This document shows positions 56,007-64,000 of a stretch of 64,000 nucleotides of DNA, one piece after another; positions within the stretch are counted from its first letter, which is position 1, and every line of letters starts with the position of its first letter. The position numbers and the translations under genes were made by a program. The notes below the pieces were generated by a model that saw nothing but the letters and a program-made list of their open reading frames with translations, searched no databases and was not told where the DNA came from. The DNA is from Prostheceraeus crozeri (taxonomy: Eukaryota; Platyhelminthes; Polycladida; Euryleptidae), in NCBI GenBank assembly GCA_907163375.1, contig CAJQUW010006388.1, forward strand, positions 310,001-374,000, read 5' to 3'.

Positions 56007-57335
56007 GATCCTAACCATCTTTCCATTAAGAATTTCAATAGAATATTCGGCGTCTTCTAGCAATAAACCATAAGCCATCAATGATGTTGTGGAATTTGCC
56101 TTTTCAATATTAATTGTCACATCACAACCGGTCTTGATAATATCTTCAGATTGTGCACTTAAATCAAAACAGAAAACAGGATATAAATTCTTCCAATCTA
56201 CAGGATTTAATTGTGCTTCAACTCCAAATTCTCGGCACAAATTTCTATAAGCATCATATCCTTCCATAAACTGATTATTTGCGTTATCAAATCTCAATGG
56301 ATCAATAGGATAACGTGTTTGATTTAATGAAATTTGTAAACTTCGAATTGAATTAATATGGAAAAGATTATTGTTCTTATCAAAACAAGGCGTTTCATTC
56401 TTTTGAAAAGTGAGCAAAAAATATCTTGGAGTATTTGATGTCCTTGTGAAATGCCAGTTAAATCTTTGTTCAGTAAACGTGACAGAGCTCGCGGTACGCT
56501 TCATAAAACTTACTGGAATTGGTTTGCCCGTATTTAATCGTTTCGTAATAGTTGTTTCAACCTCTAAACTAGGAGTAATGTGCTTAATCCACCATTCAAG
56601 TCTATCAATTTTTAGGTATGCTTTCTTCCCAGCCTTTCCATAAAATATTGATTCATTATTTACAGTGCGATGAACTATGAGTTTGAATTTTAAGTGATAT
56701 GATATTTTAGTGTAATCTAAATACCCGAATAATGGAGACAATGACCAATTAACAGTTTGTTTACTTTTATTATTAAAATTGCGTCTTTTCTGGTATGAGC
56801 TATTTTGTGTACTGTTTAACTGTTTCACTATGTTTTCTACATCTTTCACAATTCCTGCTGTATCTATTCCAGTGTGAGTTAAATCATCTTTAAGTATGCC
56901 GGTATGGTTATCAGGTAACCATCCTTCGATTTCATGCATTTTAGTATTTTCACCTATTGTTACAAATCGAAGCATTGAATCAATAATGCCAGGTGAATCA
57001 CTTATGGTTTCTATATTTTGTGTTGCAACATCTAAACGCATTTGTGTAAATAGTCTTGGGAAGAAATTGTTTTCTAATGTAATATTATCCGTAGCCGGTA
57101 ATGGTGTTGTAAAATCAGCATCAGAATAGAGAGAATATTCACAGTGTAAAAATGAATCGGGTAAATATAAATAACTTTGTTGATTGTCAACTTCAAAAAT
57201 TAAATCGCCTCCTGTATTCACTCTACTGGAAGAACCGGGGTTCATAGCAATTCTTATATAGTCATTCTTTTTTTGATTGTAAGTAATGGACGGGGGATCA
57301 TCTAATCTAAATTTGCTTTCGATAAAAGTTGACAT
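56001..57335 (-). CDS. Major capsid protein candidate (hexon-like)
   Basis: This 444-residue protein, rich in beta-strand-forming residues and without signal peptide or membrane segment, resembles the 'F54H12.2-like' proteins found in many invertebrate genomes, which are Polinton-type capsid proteins with a double jelly-roll fold. Readable landmarks are a DLIFEVDNQQSYLYLPDS segment near residue 44, FFPRLFTQMRLDV near 91, IEGWLPDN near 135 and MEGYDAYRNLCREFG near 353. Size and position, between two small virion-type genes, fit. The fold call rests on context and likeness, not on a structure. Confidence 0.7.
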   Translation of the reverse strand: MSTFIESKFRLDDPPSITYNQKKNDYIRIAMNPGSSSRVNTGGDLIFEVDNQQSYLYLPDSFLHCEYSLYSDADFTTPLPATDNITLENNFFPRLFTQMRLDVATQNIETISDSPGIIDSMLRFVTIGENTKMHEIEGWLPDNHTGILKDDLTHTGIDTAGIVKDVENIVKQLNSTQNSSYQKRRNFNNKSKQTVNWSLSPLFGYLDYTKISYHLKFKLIVHRTVNNESIFYGKAGKKAYLKIDRLEWWIKHITPSLEVETTITKRLNTGKPIPVSFMKRTASSVTFTEQRFNWHFTRTSNTPRYFLLTFQKNETPCFDKNNNLFHINSIRSLQISLNQTRYPIDPLRFDNANNQFMEGYDAYRNLCREFGVEAQLNPVDWKNLYPVFCFDLSAQSEDIIKTGCDVTINIEKANSTTSLMAYGLLLEDAEYSIEILNGKMVRIG

Positions 57336-57365
57336 TATATTTTTTTATTAGAAAAAATCAGTTTG

Positions 57366-57395
57366 ATACTCGGCTAAAGCCTCTGAACAAGGTTC
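57366..57395 (-). promoter_or_regulatory. Gene-junction motif, copy 1
   Basis: GAACCTTGTTCAGAGGCTTTAG lies just after the stop of the small virion gene; on the plus strand it reads CGGCTAAAGCCTCTGAACAA. The GGCTAAAGCC core is nearly self-complementary. A signal for transcript ending or starting is possible. Confidence 0.55.
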
Positions 57396-57397
57396 TA

Positions 57398-57868
57398 CTA
57401 GAATTTTGCTAGACCATTTCCTCTCATTTCTTCAATTGTTTTTTCAGCATGTTTACTTTCCATCTTCGCTAATTTAGCAATTTTGTTTTTTGTTTCCTCT
57501 GAGAGCTTTTTGTCTTTTTGCATTTCTTTTGCGTCATTCCTAAGTTTGCGAATAGCTTCTAGTTGCTTTAATTCGTTTTGTGACTTAACAGCATTCGATA
57601 TTGCACTAGCTGTACTACCTATAGCAGCTGCTCCTTTAGCAGCAGATGAAATCAAATCTTTATTATTTTTAATCAAGTTAACGATACTTCCGATACCAGA
57701 AAAGATGCCAGCTCCTTCTGTTTGGACGGCACCTGCAGTGCCTAGGAACTTTTGTGTTCCAACAGTTTCTATACTATCATAATGGTACACAGGATTCATA
57801 CGTGGTTCATGAGCAATTTTATTATTTGAAGCAAAATGCTTAAGATTGTGTTTATAAATTATAGGCAT
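57398..57868 (-). CDS. Second small virion-type protein
   Basis: The 156 residues contain an amphipathic Gly/Ala/Ser-rich segment (EGAGIFSGIGSIVNLIKN, then SAAKGAAAIGSTASAI) followed by a long charged helix. This resembles membrane-active or cement proteins of the pVI type. It lies between the coiled-coil gene and the capsid gene, and shares with both the junction motif. Confidence 0.5.
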   Translation of the reverse strand: MPIIYKHNLKHFASNNKIAHEPRMNPVYHYDSIETVGTQKFLGTAGAVQTEGAGIFSGIGSIVNLIKNNKDLISSAAKGAAAIGSTASAISNAVKSQNELKQLEAIRKLRNDAKEMQKDKKLSEETKNKIAKLAKMESKHAEKTIEEMRGNGLAKF

Positions 57869-57906
57869 TTTTTTTAAGCTTAAATTTGACTTTGGACCTT
57901 TGGTCT

Positions 57907-57936
57907 GATCGGCTAAAGCCTCTGAACACGGTTCGA
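57907..57936 (-). promoter_or_regulatory. Gene-junction motif, copy 2
   Basis: It lies immediately after the stop of the fibre-like gene and reads on the plus strand CGGCTAAAGCCTCTGAACAC, nearly the same as copy 1. Confidence 0.55.
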
Positions 57937-58719
57937 TTAAGATTTACGTTTGTGTATGGACAACAACTTCGCGGTAACTTTATTAATTGCCTGTTGCACT
58001 TTATCTATTGCGTCAAGCAGCGTGTGATGTACTTTAATTTCTTTTTCATTTACTTCTATTTTTTTCTCACTTTTCTTTACTTCTGTTTTAAGAGCGGCCA
58101 ATTGATTATCGAAATTCGTTTTAAGGGTCTTCAAGTCACTAATCTTTTGTTTAAGTCCTTTAACTTCATTTATCATTCTGTTCATTTGCTTTACTTGTTG
58201 TGTGATGCGGCTACTTAATTCATCAACACTTTTTTGGAATGTGGATTGCAGCTGTTGTAAGTGTTGTAATAATTTTCGATTCTTTTCGCTTACTTTTTCT
58301 AACTCTTCTTTCAGTTGTTTATTTTGATTTGTATTCTTTGCGATGGCAGACTTTAAATTTAGTGATAACAGGATCACAAGTTTTGAATGTTCTGTTATTT
58401 TTTTATGAAGTTTTGTTATATCTGCTTCTATATTTTCATGTTTGCTACTTAGCTTTGTTAGCTTTTCTTGCAGTCTTTCATCATTCTGCTTTAGAAGCTT
58501 GGTTTCTTTCGTTAGTGGAGAGAGCAGTGACACAATTCTATCGAACTGTTTATCAACATATTCTTTATTTGCTAACTCAGTACTTTGTTGTGGAAGAATA
58601 GAAAGATGTAACGGACCTGTTAAAATGTCTCCAGTTTTCATGATATAGTTGTCTAGTTCTATTTCTGATTCTTGATTATTCGGTGTGTAAGCACACCCGC
58701 CAACATTTGTTAACATCAT
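57937..58719 (-). CDS. Coiled-coil protein with tail-fibre-like N-terminus
   Basis: Residues 27-58 read MKTGDILTGPLHL...LANKEYVDKQF, very like the repeat in phage tail fibres (a Met-x-Gly-x-Leu-x-Gly-Pro-Leu segment, then Ala-x-Lys-x-Tyr-Val-Asp). The remaining 200 residues are an almost uninterrupted coiled coil rich in Lys, Glu, Leu and Gln. A trimeric fibre or spike is a plausible role, since adenovirus-type particles carry fibres; that is inference. The gene is the first of the minus-strand block and starts 18 bases from the divergent zinc-ribbon gene. Confidence 0.6.
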   Translation of the reverse strand: MMLTNVGGCAYTPNNQESEIELDNYIMKTGDILTGPLHLSILPQQSTELANKEYVDKQFDRIVSLLSPLTKETKLLKQNDERLQEKLTKLSSKHENIEADITKLHKKITEHSKLVILLSLNLKSAIAKNTNQNKQLKEELEKVSEKNRKLLQHLQQLQSTFQKSVDELSSRITQQVKQMNRMINEVKGLKQKISDLKTLKTNFDNQLAALKTEVKKSEKKIEVNEKEIKVHHTLLDAIDKVQQAINKVTAKLLSIHKRKS

Positions 58720-58737
58720 TTTTTTTCTGTTAAAAAT
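58720..58737. promoter_or_regulatory. Divergent start region
   Basis: Only 18 bases separate the ATG of the fibre-like gene (-) from that of the zinc-ribbon gene (+). It reads TTTTTTTCTGTTAAAAAT, so both strands offer the A-rich start context seen before the element's other genes. Confidence 0.6.
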
Positions 58738-59109
58738 ATGTTAACCAACAATTCATCATTAAATAGACATATGAGAACATGTAGTGATTGTGGAAAAAGT
58801 GTAACATCTAAGAACTTTATGCGTCACCAAAAAACATGTCAATCACCATCACAACCAAAAGTAAAAGATAGACAATGTCCGAATTGTAATAAGTTTTTTA
58901 CTAGTCAAGGTTTCTTGAATCATTCTAATTCATGTGCTATTAGTACACGAAAATGCACTAATTGTCAAATAGTTAAGCTCAAAACAGAATTTTATGATAG
59001 TAAATACCGATGTAAAGAATGTTTAAAAACACAAGTGAGATGTAACAAGTGCAATAAAGTTCTGTTGGAGAGAAACTTCTCACGACATGCAGCAATTTGC
59101 ATGATTTAA
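58738..59109 (+). CDS. Zinc-ribbon/finger protein
   Basis: In 123 residues there are five Cys-x2-Cys pairs with following His/Cys pairs: CSDCGKSVTSKNFMRHQKTC, CPNCNKFFTSQGFLNHSNSC, CTNCQ...CKEC and CNKCNKVLLERNFSRH. These are Cys2-His-Cys fingers. The protein probably binds nucleic acid and may regulate the element's genes. It is the first gene of the plus-strand block. Confidence 0.8.
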   Translation: MLTNNSSLNRHMRTCSDCGKSVTSKNFMRHQKTCQSPSQPKVKDRQCPNCNKFFTSQGFLNHSNSCAISTRKCTNCQIVKLKTEFYDSKYRCKECLKTQVRCNKCNKVLLERNFSRHAAICMI

Positions 59110-59124
59110 TTAATTTTTTATCCG

Positions 59125-59305
59125 TAGTAGTCCGACACTCACCTGAGCTTCCGTAATAGTCCGGTGCTCTTTTGAGTGTTTTTCTTCATTTGAGCCCCGG
59201 ACTCAATAGTCCGTAGTAGTCCGGAAGTCCCACAGAGGTTAAACACTCAAGTGAGCACCGGACTATTACAGTTGCTCAACTGAGTGTCGGACTAGTTGAG
59301 AGAGT
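59125..59305. repeat. Palindromic array of TAGTCCGG and CTCAAGTGAG motifs
   Basis: Between the zinc-ribbon and ATPase genes, several copies of TAGTCCG/CGGACTA and ACTCA/TGAGT are arranged as an imperfect palindrome. For example GTCCGGTGCTCTTTTGAGTG pairs with CACTCAAGTGAGCACCGGAC with two mismatches. It could form a large hairpin. Regulatory or replication roles are possible. Confidence 0.75.
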
Positions 59306-59338
59306 TTGAGACAAATTTTCATATAAAAAATTAAAAAA

Positions 59339-60553
59339 ATGAATTATGAAAAATTGTATTCCGAAATTCCCAATCGGCCTCCCATGCCCGTCAATCAACG
59401 TGAACAAAATAATGATTCGCAATCTTTATTTTCAGAAAATTCAGATCTCGGTCGTTTCTTTGGGTTTCTAAAATTTCATTGTGTGAAAATTATTATTCTA
59501 TGTGTTCTTATCTATCTTATTTATTGTTTCATAAACTGGTTAGGGTTCTTACAAACACAAGAACAAATTAAAGTTGCTTTTTATAAAGAACAAACAAAAA
59601 CCTTTAAAGGCTGGAGACCAGTTACTCGTGACGTAGAGAAACCTAAAGGACGTGTTACACAAGAGAGCTTACATTTTATAATATATGGCAAAACAGCGAG
59701 TGGAAAGACTACGTTTCTTAGAAAGTATATAAATCAACATTATCCTCAAGAAACAAATGTACATGTGTTTTGTCTACAGAGAGATGAATGGCAAGGATAT
59801 TCAAATGTTTACGGTGAAAAAGATTTATGTGTGTTAGAAGATATGAGTACTTTTGCTGGGACATACGAGCAAAAGTCTTTACTAGTGTTAGATGATGTAG
59901 CTAGTTTAGTAAAGCAAAAGAACATATCAGAAATATTTACAAAAGGTCGTCACCATCATATACAAATTGTAGTATTAGCTCATAAGGCCTGTGACGTAGA
60001 TAATAAGATTAGAGAAAATGTGGAAACCTTTTATACAACTACTCAAAATAATGTAGCATTCTTTGAGGATATTAAGAGAAATTATAAACTAACTTTACCC
60101 TTAGCTAAATATGTACATGTTAAGTACGGCATAATACGGGTTGATACTATTATGAATCAAATGCAAGTGTATGATAGCGATCTAAATATACTATTGGATA
60201 CTGAGCATGATTTTTATAGTAATGCAACAGATTTTGACATTAGTCTCTACGCAACTGCTAAGAACTTGTCGCCGCATAATATAGAAGAAATAACAATTTT
60301 TCTAGAAAACGAATCACTTGAACCACTAACAATCATACCCGAAACATTTTATTTCTATTTCGATCATTATCTGAATAATGTGTTAAAAATTAAAACCCCC
60401 GAACGATTAGAGAATAGAGATGCACTAGACGTTATTAGAACAGGCATTAATGATTTTCGTGATGTACTAAAAAATGTACACCCTCTAGTCAGTGATGCTA
60501 AAAGTACATTGAGTGACATAAAACCAATATTAAATGAGTTTAATAATATGTAA
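59339..60553 (+). CDS. Packaging ATPase with N-terminal membrane segment
   Basis: Residues 117-125 read GKTASGKTT (Walker A) and 179-188 KSLLVLDDVA (Walker B), in the FtsK/HerA-like arrangement of Polinton packaging ATPases. Ahead of this, residues about 48-70 are a hydrophobic segment (VKIIILCVLIYLIYCFINWL) that should cross a membrane, after a Pro/Asn-rich N-terminus. The C-terminal 80 residues form a helical tail. The enzyme would pump DNA into capsids. The ATG follows ATTAAAAAAA. Confidence 0.85.
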   Translation: MNYEKLYSEIPNRPPMPVNQREQNNDSQSLFSENSDLGRFFGFLKFHCVKIIILCVLIYLIYCFINWLGFLQTQEQIKVAFYKEQTKTFKGWRPVTRDVEKPKGRVTQESLHFIIYGKTASGKTTFLRKYINQHYPQETNVHVFCLQRDEWQGYSNVYGEKDLCVLEDMSTFAGTYEQKSLLVLDDVASLVKQKNISEIFTKGRHHHIQIVVLAHKACDVDNKIRENVETFYTTTQNNVAFFEDIKRNYKLTLPLAKYVHVKYGIIRVDTIMNQMQVYDSDLNILLDTEHDFYSNATDFDISLYATAKNLSPHNIEEITIFLENESLEPLTIIPETFYFYFDHYLNNVLKIKTPERLENRDALDVIRTGINDFRDVLKNVHPLVSDAKSTLSDIKPILNEFNNM

Positions 60554-60572
60554 ATTTTTTTCTTTTTAAAAT

Positions 60573-60872
60573 ATGGAGTATAAAATAGAACACGTGCCAG
60601 TTTTAAAAGATTATCGTCATCCTACAAACCCTGTAAATTCAAAACAATCAGTTAAAAGTCAATATCATCGAAAATATATGCAATTCGTGCAAGATTATAA
60701 AATAAAACATGGTATAAGAAGTTACGCTAAAACAAAAGACTTTCCACTGTGTCTACGAAGTTTCAGAGTATTCTTAGCGTATAATAATTTATGGTGGTTG
60801 GTTAATAAAGAGCGATTAACAGTTTACGATTTGGAAACATTACATCAACTAAATATTCCTGTGTATATGTAA
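60573..60872 (+). CDS. Small basic ORF, unassigned
   Basis: A 99-residue, Lys/Tyr-rich protein starting after TTTTTAAAAT. There is a Trp-Trp pair (YNNLWWLVNKE) and a Leu-rich C-terminus. I recognise no family. It lies 20 bases after the ATPase and 30 before PolB, in the same direction, so it belongs to the same gene block. Confidence 0.65.
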   Translation: MEYKIEHVPVLKDYRHPTNPVNSKQSVKSQYHRKYMQFVQDYKIKHGIRSYAKTKDFPLCLRSFRVFLAYNNLWWLVNKERLTVYDLETLHQLNIPVYM

Positions 60873-60901
60873 TTAAAAACATAATTTTTTCTTTTAAAAA
60901 T

Positions 60902-63900
60902 ATGAATTGTAAAATGAGTAACAAATCAACGCATACGCTTGACGAGTTAATAAAGAAACAAATTGAGGAGTTTGATGCACAAATTGAACGTAGACGTAAA
61001 CGTAGTAAACGTAATCGTAAACGTAGTAAAAAACAGAAACGTATTAGGCGTAGTATTAGACGTAATACTAAAAAACAGAAGCGTAGAACAAAGGAAACAT
61101 CAACCACACCAATTCCCGACATATTCTCTGATGATAGACTTGGTGATGATCTATTGAATCTGTTTAATCCGAACGTTATCACGTATGAAAATGAACTTTT
61201 TACTAATGTAGTAAATGATATACGTGAGCTGTTACGCAATGGGAAAGTTTTAAATTTATTGGGTGTAATAAAAAAAGAAGATGGAAGCACAATAGAAAAC
61301 TTTTACGCTACGTTTTATAATAAAAATTCATTTGAAACATGGTTTCTTAATCTAGAAGAGAAATCCGATGCTAGTGAATGGATTTTTACAGGTAGTATCA
61401 AATACGAAGATTTTGGTATGAAACTCGTACAAAGATCACATAGAGGCGCTGGTATTAATATGAAATATAGAATCAAAGAATACATTGGGCAATATTGTTA
61501 CATTCCTTCTGAGGATTTCTGCTTTATAAAATGTTACATCGCCTTACGTGGTTTCAATCAAGAACAAGCTAACATTATGTTTGAGATGTTTAATGACTTT
61601 TTATATAAAGAGAAAGCTACATCTAGAACAGGAGTAATGGCAAACTGTAAATTTTCCCAATTCAATAAATACTTTGGAGAATGTGTACAGTATTATAGTA
61701 CTACTAATCGTCATTTAAATCCCAGAGGTATTACAACGACTCACAATTATGTTTATTACAATTATTTTCACGAAGGTTCATCAATAGGTCATTATTGTTT
61801 AATAAATAAATTTTACAAAGCAGAAGCTATTAGAGAAATTGAAAATAATTTCAAACCAATATATAAAACTGTCACTGATGAAAATCTAACAACACTTCCG
61901 TATAAGACCATAACAAAGAAACCAATTGACTATGGTTCAACATATATATGGGATCTTGAAACTTATCCAGATCCTCGTTGTGCAACAGCTCATCCTATTC
62001 CTTATGCTTTAGGTACTATCAATTTCAATAAATTCATGTGTTGCTTACCGAAGCAAAGATTGGAAGAAATAGACGCACGATTGCTACGCGATATGATTAA
62101 AATAAAAAGGAGCAAGGATGAACATGAGATTAAAGAACTTAAGAAACAGATAAGTGAATATAATAACTTAACTGAGCAAGAACTTAACAAACTTCAACGT
62201 TGTGTGAAAATCTTTATTAGGAAACATGATGAATGCCCGTCCGGGGGAAACCCAGAGGACGTATGTCCGATACATCAATTTTTCAAAAACCTTGGATCTT
62301 TTAATCATTCGAAAGTAACTTTAATAGCACATAATTCATCAGGATTCGATGCATATTTTCCACTCAAATCTAATTTTAAATTAACTAAACCACCGCTTAA
62401 AACATCACGAGGAATACTCACTGCTTCTTTACAAAATCCTTATACAACTGAAAGTGTTAGTAAGTATATCCAACGTTCCTCTAGATCTAAGCAACTAGGT
62501 GACTCTACAAAACGTAACATAAAACCAAGCAAACCTTTACAAACTATTGTAATGAAATGTAGCTATCAACACGTGAAAACAAGTCTTTCCAAATGGTGTG
62601 AGAATTTTAAAACCCCTACCAATATGTGTAAATTAAATTATGAAATTGGTGAAATTACACATGAAAATTATCTAGAAAAAGAACATGAGTGGAAACCGTA
62701 TTTAATTAACGATGTTCTTTCATTAGCATTTTGTATCTACAAGTATAATAATGTTATGAAAGAATTAGTTGGTGAAGATATGACTACTAATTTAACATCC
62801 TCCGCTTTAACATTTAACGGTTGGATGAAGAGTGTACAAGAAGCCAACATAAATATTCATTCGCATACTGATTTATGGACTAGGAACTATGTTAGAAAAT
62901 CTGTTAAAGGTGGAAGAGTGTCAGCAAATATAAGACATTACGAATCTCCATTTTGTAACATCTTGATACCAATATTACAACGATATTTTCCTGGTAATAA
63001 TTTAATAGATTTAATGAAGCAGTATAATCAGTTGCAAGACAAGAATGCTCTCTGTAAAGAAATTAAACATAAACTACGCGACCAACAAAATGAATTCTTA
63101 ATGGCTTTTGATGCAACATCTTTATATCCATCAGCTATGTATGACGAACATTCAGAATACCCTAAAGCTGAATCTGCTAGAAAATTTAGACAAGAAGAAG
63201 AACAAGCAGTATTATATCAATTTAACACTCAATCATTTCGCCCTAAAACTGGAATATTCACAGTTGTGTTTCATTATCCTGATGAGATGTTTTTTCAACC
63301 AGTTCCTGCGAAAGATAAGGTAAAGAATGAAAACAATTGCAATCAAGAAATAATAAGGTTTAGGAATGGAATGTGTTATGATGTATTAACTTCTGTAGAC
63401 ATACAGGAAATTGTTAGATGTGGCGGGAAAATATTATCTATTACAGATGGTATAATTTATGAAGAAAATTATCACATTTCACCATTTCGCAAATACATTG
63501 AAAAGCTCTTCAATTTAAGAAAAAAATATAAAATAGAAGGAAACACTGTAGGCGATGAGTTAATTAAATTATTAATGAATTCACTATATGGAAAAACCGT
63601 ACAAAAAGACATAACCACTAAATATCATTTATGGAATGAGAATACATTGAGAAAAAATTTCACTCAAGAAGTAAAAGATTTTGAAAAAGTAAATGATGAA
63701 CAATTCTTAGTGAAAGTAGAAATGGAAGATGATGAGTTTCTTAAAGCTAATATTGTAAAAGATGGGAAGACGTCATTCATGCCATCACACTTAGGTTCTT
63801 TCATTCTTTCTCACTCTAGAAGAATCATGAACAACTTTATTTTAGAAATTAATGGTTTCAAAGAAAAATACATTCATTATACAGATACTGATTCCATATA

Positions 63901-64000
63901 CATTTCCAATGAACTCTTCAATAAATTAGACGCTGCTAGATATGTTGGAGGAGAATTGTGTCAAGGGAAAAATGATTATGGTAATGGGGGAATTATATAT
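60902..64000 (+). CDS. Protein-primed DNA polymerase B, 3' end outside the window
   Basis: The frame is open for 1033 codons up to the window edge. After a very basic N-terminus (residues about 30-62, many Arg/Lys) and a long N-terminal region come the exonuclease motifs YIWDLETYP (about residue 350), HNSSGFDAYF (about 478) and LINDVLSLA (about 602). The polymerase motifs follow: FDATSLYPSAMY (about 736), LLMNSLYGKT (about 890) and IHYTDTDSIYI (about 993). Order and wording are those of the family-B polymerases of Polintons, which start from a protein primer. The ATG follows TTTTAAAAAT. Confidence 0.93.
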   Translation, partial: MNCKMSNKSTHTLDELIKKQIEEFDAQIERRRKRSKRNRKRSKKQKRIRRSIRRNTKKQKRRTKETSTTPIPDIFSDDRLGDDLLNLFNPNVITYENELFTNVVNDIRELLRNGKVLNLLGVIKKEDGSTIENFYATFYNKNSFETWFLNLEEKSDASEWIFTGSIKYEDFGMKLVQRSHRGAGINMKYRIKEYIGQYCYIPSEDFCFIKCYIALRGFNQEQANIMFEMFNDFLYKEKATSRTGVMANCKFSQFNKYFGECVQYYSTTNRHLNPRGITTTHNYVYYNYFHEGSSIGHYCLINKFYKAEAIREIENNFKPIYKTVTDENLTTLPYKTITKKPIDYGSTYIWDLETYPDPRCATAHPIPYALGTINFNKFMCCLPKQRLEEIDARLLRDMIKIKRSKDEHEIKELKKQISEYNNLTEQELNKLQRCVKIFIRKHDECPSGGNPEDVCPIHQFFKNLGSFNHSKVTLIAHNSSGFDAYFPLKSNFKLTKPPLKTSRGILTASLQNPYTTESVSKYIQRSSRSKQLGDSTKRNIKPSKPLQTIVMKCSYQHVKTSLSKWCENFKTPTNMCKLNYEIGEITHENYLEKEHEWKPYLINDVLSLAFCIYKYNNVMKELVGEDMTTNLTSSALTFNGWMKSVQEANINIHSHTDLWTRNYVRKSVKGGRVSANIRHYESPFCNILIPILQRYFPGNNLIDLMKQYNQLQDKNALCKEIKHKLRDQQNEFLMAFDATSLYPSAMYDEHSEYPKAESARKFRQEEEQAVLYQFNTQSFRPKTGIFTVVFHYPDEMFFQPVPAKDKVKNENNCNQEIIRFRNGMCYDVLTSVDIQEIVRCGGKILSITDGIIYEENYHISPFRKYIEKLFNLRKKYKIEGNTVGDELIKLLMNSLYGKTVQKDITTKYHLWNENTLRKNFTQEVKDFEKVNDEQFLVKVEMEDDEFLKANIVKDGKTSFMPSHLGSFILSHSRRIMNNFILEINGFKEKYIHYTDTDSIYISNELFNKLDAARYVGGELCQGKNDYGNGGIIY

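Larger units (their letters stand above)
51972..64000. mobile_element. Polinton/Maverick element (adintovirus-like), left end uncertain, right end outside
   Basis: Ten open genes occur in 10.3 kb: protease, integrase, several virion-type proteins, packaging ATPase and protein-primed PolB. That is the gene set of Polintons/adintoviruses. The structural genes are on the minus strand, and replication and packaging genes on the plus strand. The recognised genes read openly, so the copy looks young, perhaps whole, as far as the window shows. The left limit lies somewhere between about 51.8 and 53.6 kb; no terminal inverted repeat could be paired because the right end is beyond 64000. Confidence 0.9.

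Overview
The window looks like AT-rich repetitive DNA from the nuclear genome of a marine invertebrate animal. It has GT-AG introns, exons for animal extracellular domains (a fucolectin/F5-8-like domain and a PAN/apple domain), several non-LTR retrotransposons, Penelope-like elements, PIF/Harbinger and piggyBac DNA transposons, a tRNA-like SINE head, minisatellites and a Polinton/Maverick. The species cannot be named from the sequence. No complete host gene is visible, and almost every recognisable coding block belongs to a mobile element.

Layout. 1-2.26 kb: the 3' part of a LINE (end of the endonuclease, reverse transcriptase, TTAC tail). 2.97-3.42 kb: an orphan ORF related to one at 51.6 kb. 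7.8 kb (-): a PAN-domain exon. 14.09-18.51 kb: a PIF/Harbinger element with 36-bp inverted repeats and TTA target duplications, carrying a DDE transposase and a MADF/BESS protein. 19.8-22.3 kb: minisatellites (63-bp unit, then a 370-bp duplication), followed by a decayed LINE reverse transcriptase piece and, at 23.8-24.3 kb, another LINE 3' end. 24.3-28.7 kb is almost empty. 28.77-29.19 kb: a MITE-like element. 30-36.7 kb: Penelope-like fragments with three hammerhead-ribozyme-like motifs. One of them is split by a 2-kb inverted-repeat transposon encoding part of a DUF7869-like protein. 40.3-40.6 kb (-): a Thr-rich plus fucolectin-like exon.

43.7-44.2 kb is a 72-bp minisatellite whose TTAA received a piggyBac element (44.18 to about 46.2 kb). 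That element now ends against a fossil Polinton piece (46.2-47.7 kb). A second LINE related to the first lies at 47.7-50.1 kb, then a Penelope scrap and another fossil Polinton piece (50.45-51.8 kb).

From about 52-53.7 kb to the right edge lies a Polinton/Maverick (adintovirus-like) whose recognised genes all read openly. In order they are an adenain-type protease (+); then on the minus strand a phospholipase A2-like domain joined to an rve integrase, a pX-like minor virion protein, a major capsid protein candidate, a second small virion-type protein and a coiled-coil protein with a tail-fibre-like N-terminus; then on the plus strand a zinc-ribbon protein, a membrane-anchored packaging ATPase, a small ORF and protein-primed DNA polymerase B, cut by the window edge. 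Its minus-strand block looks like the structural module and its plus-strand block the replication/packaging module, diverging from an 18-bp gap at 58.72 kb. The far end of the element lies outside the window.

The observations most worth following up are the PLA2-integrase fusion, the shared A-rich start contexts and repeated junction motif of the Polinton genes, a short PSAP/LYPxL-bearing ORF beside it, and the DUF7869-type transposon with its subterminal repeats.
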